Part shown: positions 4,932-9,747 of the stretch, piece after piece | Numbering within the stretch: the stretch's first letter is position 1 | Layout: each line of letters opens with the position of its first letter | Assembly (NCBI GenBank): GCA_035535195.1 | Contig: DATLQK010000065.1 | Span: forward strand, 1-9,747 | Direction of reading: 5' to 3' | Origin: JACDAN01 sp035535195 | Lineage (GTDB): Bacteria; Actinomycetota; Thermoleophilia; Gaiellales; Gaiellaceae | Length of the DNA: 9,747 bases | Notes under the pieces: generated by a model | Databases searched by the model: none | Told to the model about the DNA's origin: nothing | The model's input: the letters and a program-made list of their open reading frames with translations, nothing else | Made by a program: the position numbers and the translations under genes

Positions 4932-6006
4932 CGAGCTCGAGGCGCGCGTTCGGACGGTAGCGCCGCCCGACCTTCGCGCTGGGACGGCCGTCCGTCAGGA
5001 CGACGTCGGCCGTGAAGTCGTTCTCGCCGCGGATCAGCGCCGACCCGACGCCGTAGGAGTCGACGGGCACGCCCTGCTCCTCGAACTCGCAGATCCGCTG
5101 GGCGTTCAGGCCCCCGGAGACCACGATCTTCACGCGCTCGAAGCCGTCCCGATCGAGCGCCTCACGCACCTTGCGCACGAGGCGGTCGTTCACGCCGCGC
5201 GGGTCGAAGTCGCCCAGGTCGTTCCACAGCGACCGGTCGACGAGCGTCCTGGACGTATCGAGACGGACGCCCCAGAGGCGGTTGCCGAGGGCGCGGGCGA
5301 CCTCGAGGGACGTCCGCACGGAGTCGTTCTCGAAGTCGGCGAGCACGACGATGTTGACGTCCGGACTCATGTGCTCGGCGAACTTCGTCGCCGCGAGCAC
5401 GGTGTTCCCGCCGTAGGACGAGATCAACGAGTGCGGGACGGTGCCGATCGCGGCGCCGCCCCACCAGGAGGTGTTCGCGTTGGTCGTCATGCCGATCGGC
5501 GTGCCCATCGTCGACCCTGCGACATAGGCCGCGTAGCCGTCGCCCGTCTGGACGCGATGATGGTCGTAGCGGGCCGGCATGAACAGGATCGGCTTCCCGT
5601 TCGCGGCCTCGACGACCTCCTTCACGTTCGAGGCGATCATCGTCCGGCGCGCGAGCACGCCGAGGTAGACGGTCTCCAGGTGGGCGAAGCCCGTGTAGTC
5701 GCCCTCGATCGTCATCACCGTCTCCCAGGGGGAGATCTGGTCGCCCTCGTAGAGCGCGTGCACCGTGAGCGCGTCCCAGTCGTCGGCACCGAGCTTGAGC
5801 ACCGCGATCGCCTCGTCGATGCCGCAGAGGATCGCGTCCCGCTTCTGGAAGACCTGCATCACGACCCGCGGGTGCCGGCCGTCGTCGAGCAGCACCTGCC
5901 GGGTGCGGTTGAAGTACTCGTCGGTGTAGTAGCCCTCCCGGATCTTCTCGGCCGGGAGGTCGAAGATCTCCGGCGAGAGCCGGTTACCCCGGGTCTCGAC
6001 GGCCAA
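4924..6006 (-). CDS. nicotinate phosphoribosyltransferase
   Basis: This enzyme couples nicotinate with PRPP to give nicotinate mononucleotide in NAD salvage. From the TTG start the protein has 360 residues. It has the family hallmark YYTDEYFNRT (26-35), FAHLETVYLGVLARR (107-121), RYDHHR (146-151), GTVPHSLI (188-195), RLDTSRTL (248-255), VVSGGLNA (295-302) and YGVGSAL (318-324), the last two near the phosphate-binding end of the barrel. This fits the shorter bacterial/archaeal form, not the form of 400-490 residues. The start is the TTG at 6004-6006: AGGAGG lies six bases upstream and conserved sequence begins soon after. A longer frame to an ATG at 6108 would add a Ser/Arg-rich tail of 34 residues that is only the DUF1385 gene read out of frame. 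It is the last gene of the five-gene operon, overlaps DUF1385 by 23 bases, and its stop overlaps the convergent nicotinamidase-like gene. Confidence 0.9.
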   Translation of the reverse strand: MAVETRGNRLSPEIFDLPAEKIREGYYTDEYFNRTRQVLLDDGRHPRVVMQVFQKRDAILCGIDEAIAVLKLGADDWDALTVHALYEGDQISPWETVMTIEGDYTGFAHLETVYLGVLARRTMIASNVKEVVEAANGKPILFMPARYDHHRVQTGDGYAAYVAGSTMGTPIGMTTNANTSWWGGAAIGTVPHSLISSYGGNTVLAATKFAEHMSPDVNIVVLADFENDSVRTSLEVARALGNRLWGVRLDTSRTLVDRSLWNDLGDFDPRGVNDRLVRKVREALDRDGFERVKIVVSGGLNAQRICEFEEQGVPVDSYGVGSALIRGENDFTADVVLTDGRPSAKVGRRYRPNARLELVT

Positions 6007-6781
6007 GGGCTTCCTCCTCGAGGCGGACGCATTCAGCGAGTGCGGCCTCGGCCACCTCGAGCTGCTCCGGCGTCGGCTCGGCCGTTCCCAGGCGGTGTTG
6101 AAGCTCATGGCCCGGCCGGGCCAGGAACTTCGACAGCCGACTGTCGGGGTTCCTGGTCATCCAGCCGAAGATCTCCGTCGAGGCTGCGAGCGCGCCGAGC
6201 GAAGCGGCGACGCGCGCCGGCCCGCGAAGGTGCGACGGCGCCTTCGCGGCGAGGGCGTTGCCGACGGCCATCGTGCCGAGGAGGGGACCGATCAGGTGCG
6301 ACCCGCACCGCTCGTGCTCCTTCTCGCGCGGCTCGCCGTGCTCGTACGTGCCGATCGAGATGTGCTCGGCGCCGTGGTAGGCGGCGAGCGTCGTCCCGCG
6401 CAAGGCGACCGCGGCCGGGGCGAGCGAGACGAGACCGGCGACCACCTCCTTGGTCGCAGGCCCCAGCTTCGAGCCGCGGACGACCTGCGTCGCGGCCGCG
6501 CCGGCGGCCATCGCGGCCAGGACGGCGGGGCGCTCGAAGGGGAGCCGCACCTCGGGTAGCGCCCGACGGACGACCGGCAGCAGCGCGAAGACCTCCGCGA
6601 CCCGCGCCGGGCCACGCAGCAGCGGCTGATCGACGTTCGCCGCGCGCAGGTGCTTGAAGTCGGATGCCTGCCTCAGCGTCCCGTCCGGAAGCCGGACCGC
6701 ACAGGCCCAGGCGTTGGGTCCGTGCACGAGCACGCCGTTCGCGAGGGCCATGCCGCCGAGCCGGATCTTCTCCTCGGACAC
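5984..6781 (-). CDS. DUF1385 (YqhQ-like) membrane-associated protein
   Basis: The 265-residue protein matches DUF1385 by its motif order. It has an N-terminal GGMALANGVLVHGPNAWACAVRL-type stretch (9-31), a central YHGAEH (135-140) and ERCGSH (157-162), and a C-terminal PGHELQHRLGTAEPTPEQLEVA (223-244). Hydrophobic segments at about 85-101, 112-134, 162-178 and 190-208 suggest membrane association. The conserved His, Glu and Cys residues suggest metal binding. Function is not established; the Bacillus homologue is called YqhQ. The GTG start lies four bases after the M20 stop, with only a weak upstream purine tract. The N-terminal family motif begins almost at once, which supports this start. 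The gene's end overlaps the phosphoribosyltransferase start by 23 bases, so the two are coupled. Confidence 0.85.
   Translation of the reverse strand: MSEEKIRLGGMALANGVLVHGPNAWACAVRLPDGTLRQASDFKHLRAANVDQPLLRGPARVAEVFALLPVVRRALPEVRLPFERPAVLAAMAAGAAATQVVRGSKLGPATKEVVAGLVSLAPAAVALRGTTLAAYHGAEHISIGTYEHGEPREKEHERCGSHLIGPLLGTMAVGNALAAKAPSHLRGPARVAASLGALAASTEIFGWMTRNPDSRLSKFLARPGHELQHRLGTAEPTPEQLEVAEAALAECVRLEEEALGRRDPG
6013..6018 (-). promoter_or_regulatory. Shine-Dalgarno site fixing the phosphoribosyltransferase start
   Basis: On the minus strand AGGAGG is followed by AAGCCC and then TTG (6006-6004). This six-base spacing is close to ideal. It lies inside the last codons of the DUF1385 gene and is the best argument for the TTG start over any upstream ATG. 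Confidence 0.75.
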
Positions 6782-6785
6782 GGCC

Positions 6786-8090
6786 CTACGGTAGCGAGGC
6801 GATCCCGAGTGCCGCGTGCCTGAGGAAGCGCACGCCGAGCTCCAGATCGTCGAGCTCGATCCGCTCGTCCGCCGAGTGGATCAGCCTGGCGGCGACCTCG
6901 GGCTCCATCGCGCGCATCGGAAAGAACCCGTAGGAGACGGTCCCAAACGCCTGCCGCATCCAGTGGCTGTCGGTGAAGCCCGAGAGGAGCAGCGGCACCG
7001 TCTGGGCCTCTGGCTCGATCTCGGCCACGAACGACTCGATCACGTCCCAGAGCGGCGTGTCCACGGGGGAACGCGTCCCGCCCTGGCCCTCGATCCACGC
7101 GAAGTCGTATTCGGCGCCCGCGAGCTGGTGCGCGATCCGCGCCTCGATCTCGTCCTGCGTCCGCTCGGGGAGGATCCGACAGTCGACGGTGATCTGGCAG
7201 CGGTTCGGGATCACGTTCCGCTTCTGCGACGCCTCGATCATGGTCGGCGAGAGCGTCGTGCCGAGCAGCGGCTCGACGATGTCCCCGGCAAGCGGGTGCA
7301 CGGCGCGCGCGGCGGAGACGGCCTCCCTCGCCGACGGCACCTCACCGCAGACGGCGCGAAGAAACGCCTCGACCTCGGGACCGAGCTCCGGCTCCTCGAC
7401 GTAGCCGCCGAGCGCCTCGACGAGCGGCGCCGCCTTGACGAGCGCGTTGTCCGCGATCCCAGGCCGCGAGGCGTGTCCGCTGCGCCCGTCGACGGTGAGC
7501 GTGAACGGCGAGCTCATCTTCTCCGCGGTCGAGCAGATCCAGAACGCGCGCCCGCCGAGCACGAGGCGGTCGCCGCCGCCCTCGTTGACGCAGTAGTCGG
7601 CCCGGACCGCCTCCGGGTGCTCCTGGACGAGCCACTGGAGGCCGAAGCCGGCACCGACCTCCTCGTCGGCGCACGCGGCGAAGATCAGGTCGCCGGGCGG
7701 CTCGAACTCTTCCCGCGCCAGCGAGGCGATCGCGACAGCGCTCGCCGCGACCTGGCCCTTCATGTCCAGCGCGCCCCGGCCCCAGACCTGGTCGTCGCGT
7801 AGCTCTCCCGACCACGGATCGAGCTTCCACTCATCGGGGTCGGCGAGCACGGTGTCCGTGTGGGAGAGCAGCACGAGCCTCGGCCCCTCGCCGCTGCCAG
7901 GGATCCGGGCAACGAGGTTCGCGCGCTCGGGCACACGCGCGTACAGCTCGCACTCGATGCCCTGCCCCTCCAGGTACTCGCGCAGGTGCTCCGCGACGAG
8001 TGTCTCGTTCCCCGGCGGGTTGACGGTGTCGAGGCGGATCAGGTCCTGGAGGAGGCCGGCCGCCTCCTCGCGCAGCGAGATCGTCGTCAC
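6786..8090 (-). CDS. M20-family zinc metallohydrolase (peptidase or deacylase)
   Basis: From the GTG start the protein has 434 residues and every key residue of the di-zinc M20 family. These are SHTDTV with metal ligand H77 and catalytic D79, GRGALDMKG with bridging D109, ADEEVG with catalytic E143 and metal E144, E170 in NEGGG, SGHASRP with H206 in the dimerisation domain, and H405 in LIHSADERI. Relatives include acetylornithine deacetylase, succinyl-diaminopimelate desuccinylase and carboxypeptidases; the substrate cannot be read from sequence. There is no signal peptide, so it is probably cytoplasmic. The start is the GTG at 8088-8090, which shares its first base with the stop of the methyltransferase gene (TAGTG); GGAAG lies just upstream. 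In-frame sequence above this point to 8462 is out-of-frame methyltransferase. An N-acyl amino acid or dipeptide substrate is a reasonable guess only. Confidence 0.9.
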   Translation of the reverse strand: MTTISLREEAAGLLQDLIRLDTVNPPGNETLVAEHLREYLEGQGIECELYARVPERANLVARIPGSGEGPRLVLLSHTDTVLADPDEWKLDPWSGELRDDQVWGRGALDMKGQVAASAVAIASLAREEFEPPGDLIFAACADEEVGAGFGLQWLVQEHPEAVRADYCVNEGGGDRLVLGGRAFWICSTAEKMSSPFTLTVDGRSGHASRPGIADNALVKAAPLVEALGGYVEEPELGPEVEAFLRAVCGEVPSAREAVSAARAVHPLAGDIVEPLLGTTLSPTMIEASQKRNVIPNRCQITVDCRILPERTQDEIEARIAHQLAGAEYDFAWIEGQGGTRSPVDTPLWDVIESFVAEIEPEAQTVPLLLSGFTDSHWMRQAFGTVSYGFFPMRAMEPEVAARLIHSADERIELDDLELGVRFLRHAALGIASLP

Positions 8091-8887
8091 TACTTCCGGG
8101 TACCCAGGATCAGCTGGTAGGTCCGGGAGAAGACGATGCCGCCGTCCTGCCGCGACGCCTCGTGGAGGTCGACGAAGTTCCGGTGGAGCTCCTCGCGCCG
8201 CTCGTCGTCGAGCGACTCGGCCAGCACCTTCGTCGGCCCGTACTCGGTCGAGAAGAGCTCCCAGACCTCCTCGCCGGAGCCCGCCCGGAGCACCGATGCC
8301 TTCCGCTCCAGCTGGAGGTCGAAGTCGTCGCCAAGGAGGCCGGTGACGTAGTCCTCGCCGCCGAACTCGAACGGGTTCCGGGCGCCCTCGGGCGGCGGAG
8401 CCGGCTGGAAGGGCCGCATCACCGCGAACACCTCGGCCATCGCTGAATCGGGTGCCCAGCACGCAAGCGCGATCCGGCCGCCCGGCCCAGTCACGCGGGC
8501 GAGCTCGCGCGCGACCGCCTCGTGGTCGGGCGCGAACATTACGCCGAAGCTCGACGCGACGAGCTCGAAGCTGCCGTCGTCGAGGTCGAGCGCCTCGGCG
8601 TCGCCGACGCGGTAGTCGATCTCGAGACCCCGCGCCTCGGCACGCTCCTTCGCCTGCTCGATCAGCCCGGGTGCGATGTCGATGCCGACGACCTCGGCCC
8701 CGGTCGCAGCGGCGCGCTCAGCGACCGCGCCCGTCCCGCAGGCGAGGTCGAGCAGGCGCTGACCGGCCTGAGGGTCGAGCCGGTCGACCAATACCTCGTG
8801 GACGTCGGTGATCGTCTCGGTGACGCCCTGGTAGGGGCCGGAGCTCCACACGACGGCATGGCGCTCCTTCAGCTGTTCGAACGGCAC
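8090..8887 (-). CDS. class I SAM-dependent methyltransferase (UbiE/Methyltransf_11-like)
   Basis: The 265-residue protein has a Rossmann-type methyltransferase domain at about residues 40-145. It shows motif I LLDLACGTGAVAERAA (45-60), the acidic D70 ending the second strand (VVGIDIAPGLIEQA), GDAEALDLDDGSFELV (95-110) and post-motif RVTGPGGRIALACW (131-144). The C-terminal part, with GGEDYVTGLLG and EEVWELFSTEYG, is typical of small-molecule methyltransferases. The substrate is unknown. The start is the GTG at 8885-8887, whose first base is the last base of the dioxygenase stop (TAGTG). A strong AGGAGG (8892-8897) lies four bases upstream, inside the end of the dioxygenase gene. The frame stays open upstream to 9493, but that part is antisense-quality, proline/arginine-rich sequence and is not coding. 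It is coupled to both neighbours by one-base overlaps. Confidence 0.9.
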   Translation of the reverse strand: MPFEQLKERHAVVWSSGPYQGVTETITDVHEVLVDRLDPQAGQRLLDLACGTGAVAERAAATGAEVVGIDIAPGLIEQAKERAEARGLEIDYRVGDAEALDLDDGSFELVASSFGVMFAPDHEAVARELARVTGPGGRIALACWAPDSAMAEVFAVMRPFQPAPPPEGARNPFEFGGEDYVTGLLGDDFDLQLERKASVLRAGSGEEVWELFSTEYGPTKVLAESLDDERREELHRNFVDLHEASRQDGGIVFSRTYQLILGTRK

Positions 8888-9672
8888 TAGTCCTCCTCGT
8901 CTTCCTTCGCGGCGGCGGTCAGCTCGTTCCGGGCCTGCCAGAGCTCCGGGTAGAGCTTGTGCTTGATCAGGCCGCCGAGCAGCTCGACCGGCGTCCCCTG
9001 CGTCCCCACGACCTCGTCCCCGATCACCCGCGCGACGACCTTGTAGTGACGGACGCGCCAGAGAATCAGGCGCTCGTCCCACTCGATCAGCGCCTCGGCC
9101 AACTGGTACAGGTCTTCGTGCTCCCGCCCCTGCTGGTAGAGCTCGACCACGCTGAGACCGCGCTCCCGCCGCACCTCGTGGAACGCCTGTCCGAGGTCGG
9201 GTGAGACTTCCCGGATCCGCCGAAAGCCCGGCGAGTCGAACCCGCTCCCGTGCCCGAGCACCGGCCGGATCCAGCGCGTGTACTCCCAGGGCGACATCCG
9301 CTCGAGCATGTCCAGAAGCGTCGCGACCGTCTTCAGGCAATCGTTCGCGCGGTGGAGCAGCCGCAGCGCGCCGGCAAGGTCGCCGGCCCGCATCAGGCGC
9401 GTCGCCTCGTCGACCTCGTTCCAGGCGAGCTTCAGCCAGAGCTCGGAGGACTGGTGGACGGTCTGGAACAGGAGCTCGTCGCGGTGAGCCCACTCGCTCT
9501 CGGTCTTCTGGAGCGCCAGCAACTCGTCGGTGCGCAGGTAGCGCTCGTAGTCGCTGGCCCCCGAGCCTTCCAGGATCGGCGCGAACTCGTCGTCGGGCTC
9601 GCCGCTGCCGTGCCCCGGCGGGGTCTCGGTCGCATCGGCGCTGCCCACGAGGCCAGCATACTTTCCTGCCAT
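8887..9672 (-). CDS. tryptophan 2,3-dioxygenase-family haem protein
   Basis: The expected reaction is oxidation of L-tryptophan to N-formylkynurenine with O2 and haem b. The 261-residue sequence shows the family landmarks: YLRTDELLALQ (45-55), QTVHQSSELWLKL with distal H73 (70-82), SPWEYTRWIRPVLG and GSGFDSPGFR (127-151), W205-RVRH209 with H209 as likely haem ligand, and GTQGTPVELL (223-232) in place of the usual GTGG(S/T) substrate loop. The segment after EY appears one residue longer than usual. It is therefore a divergent member, and an indole substrate other than tryptophan is possible. Residues 1-40 are a non-conserved, probably disordered tail. The ATG at 9672 has GAGG six bases upstream. 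A GTG at 9646-9648 (residue 9) sits six bases after a TATGCT and could be a leaderless start. It is the first gene of the five-gene operon. Confidence 0.82.
   Translation of the reverse strand: MAGKYAGLVGSADATETPPGHGSGEPDDEFAPILEGSGASDYERYLRTDELLALQKTESEWAHRDELLFQTVHQSSELWLKLAWNEVDEATRLMRAGDLAGALRLLHRANDCLKTVATLLDMLERMSPWEYTRWIRPVLGHGSGFDSPGFRRIREVSPDLGQAFHEVRRERGLSVVELYQQGREHEDLYQLAEALIEWDERLILWRVRHYKVVARVIGDEVVGTQGTPVELLGGLIKHKLYPELWQARNELTAAAKEDEED
9655..9664. promoter_or_regulatory. overlapping divergent -10-like elements for the dioxygenase operon and the rarA-like gene
   Basis: On the plus strand TACTTT (9659-9664) ends six bases before the rarA-like ATG at 9671. On the minus strand TATGCT (9660-9655) ends six bases before a GTG at 9648, codon 9 of the dioxygenase frame. 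Both match TANNNT, and they share two bases. No ribosome binding site precedes the plus-strand ATG, which favours a leaderless message there. No clear -35 is seen for either. The minus-strand element is less certain because the upstream ATG at 9672 has its own GAGG. Confidence 0.4.
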
Positions 9673-9747
9673 GGGCGACCTCTTCTCAGACGCGGCAGAT
9701 CAGCGGCTGCCGGAGTTCGCGCCGCTCGCCCTGCGCCTCCGGCCGCA
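9671..9747 (+). CDS. rarA: N-terminus of a RarA/MgsA-like replication-associated AAA+ ATPase (runs off the window)
   Basis: The first 25 codons read MGDLFSDAADQRLPEFAPLA followed by LRLRP. RarA proteins of actinobacteria commonly open with a DLF motif, a short polar stretch, and PLAxRxRP leading to the first conserved helix of the ATPase; all three elements are present in order. RarA acts at stalled replication forks. The Walker motifs lie beyond the window, so this is recognition of a short N-terminal signature only. The ATG overlaps the dioxygenase ATG on the other strand within the palindrome CCATGG, and no ribosome binding site precedes it. Confidence 0.7.
   Translation, partial: MGDLFSDAADQRLPEFAPLALRLRP

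Noticed and set aside
5371..6657. 428-residue plus-strand open frame antisense to the phosphoribosyltransferase and DUF1385 genes
   Set aside because: It spans two coupled minus-strand genes and turns into low-complexity Arg/Ala/Pro sequence.
8091..8462. N-terminal extension of the M20 frame (124 codons)
   Set aside because: It is the methyltransferase gene read out of frame; the GTG at 8090 next to the methyltransferase stop gives the normal family length.
8888..9493. N-terminal extension of the methyltransferase frame (about 200 codons)
   Set aside because: It is the dioxygenase gene read out of frame; AGGAGG before the GTG at 8887 marks the real start.
4924..9672. The dioxygenase-methyltransferase-M20 set as an antibiotic or defence cluster
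   Set aside because: No synthetase, transporter, nuclease, toxin or mobility gene is present; ordinary metabolism explains the genes better.
1..9747. Possible tRNA, rRNA, CRISPR array, insertion sequence or integrase in the window
   Set aside because: No direct-repeat array, terminal inverted repeats, transposase motifs or tRNA-like cloverleaf were seen; the sequence is almost fully covered by protein genes.

Overview
This is a strongly GC-rich, very gene-dense bacterial window. It has no RNA gene, mobile element, CRISPR array or gap longer than about 75 bases. The gene content (a DUF3107-like small protein, methylmalonyl-CoA epimerase, ECF sigma factor, large cysteine hydrolase), the frequent GTG starts and the leaderless-looking starts suggest an actinobacterium. 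A deep lineage such as Thermoleophilia is possible, but that is inference. The window reads as chromosomal housekeeping and accessory metabolism, not as a mobile or defence island.

Layout from left to right. (1) Positions 1-30 hold the first ten codons of an unidentified minus-strand gene, with a good promoter-like sequence just upstream. (2) Positions 90-3821 are a minus-strand run. In transcription order it is an FtsH-type membrane protease lacking the usual periplasmic domain, methylmalonyl-CoA epimerase, a DUF3107-like small protein, a 71-base gap with a perfect 8-bp hairpin, an ECF sigma factor, and a shortened divergent YchF-type GTPase. (3) Positions 3822-3896 are a divergent intergenic region. 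(4) Positions 3897-4931 are a plus-strand isochorismatase-fold cysteine hydrolase, probably a nicotinamidase. Its stop overlaps tail to tail with the next gene. (5) Positions 4924-9672 are a tight five-gene minus-strand operon. In transcription order it is a tryptophan 2,3-dioxygenase-family protein, a SAM methyltransferase, an M20 metallohydrolase, a DUF1385 protein and nicotinate phosphoribosyltransferase. (6) Positions 9671-9747 are the first 25 codons of a plus-strand gene that looks like rarA.

The clearest functional theme is pyridine-nucleotide metabolism. The putative nicotinamidase would make nicotinate, and the convergent phosphoribosyltransferase would convert it to nicotinate mononucleotide (Preiss-Handler salvage). 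The tryptophan dioxygenase-like gene heads the same operon as the phosphoribosyltransferase. This hints at a link to tryptophan breakdown, but no other kynurenine-pathway gene is seen. 

Several starts were reassigned from sequence evidence. The phosphoribosyltransferase most likely starts at a TTG behind a perfect ribosome binding site. The methyltransferase and the M20 enzyme each start at a GTG fused to the preceding stop (TAGTG). I see no self-evident new multi-gene system. The items most worth a second look are the shortened YchF paralogue paired with a sigma factor, the short FtsH, the overlapping divergent starts at the right end, and the recurring TANNNT-6 nt-start arrangement.
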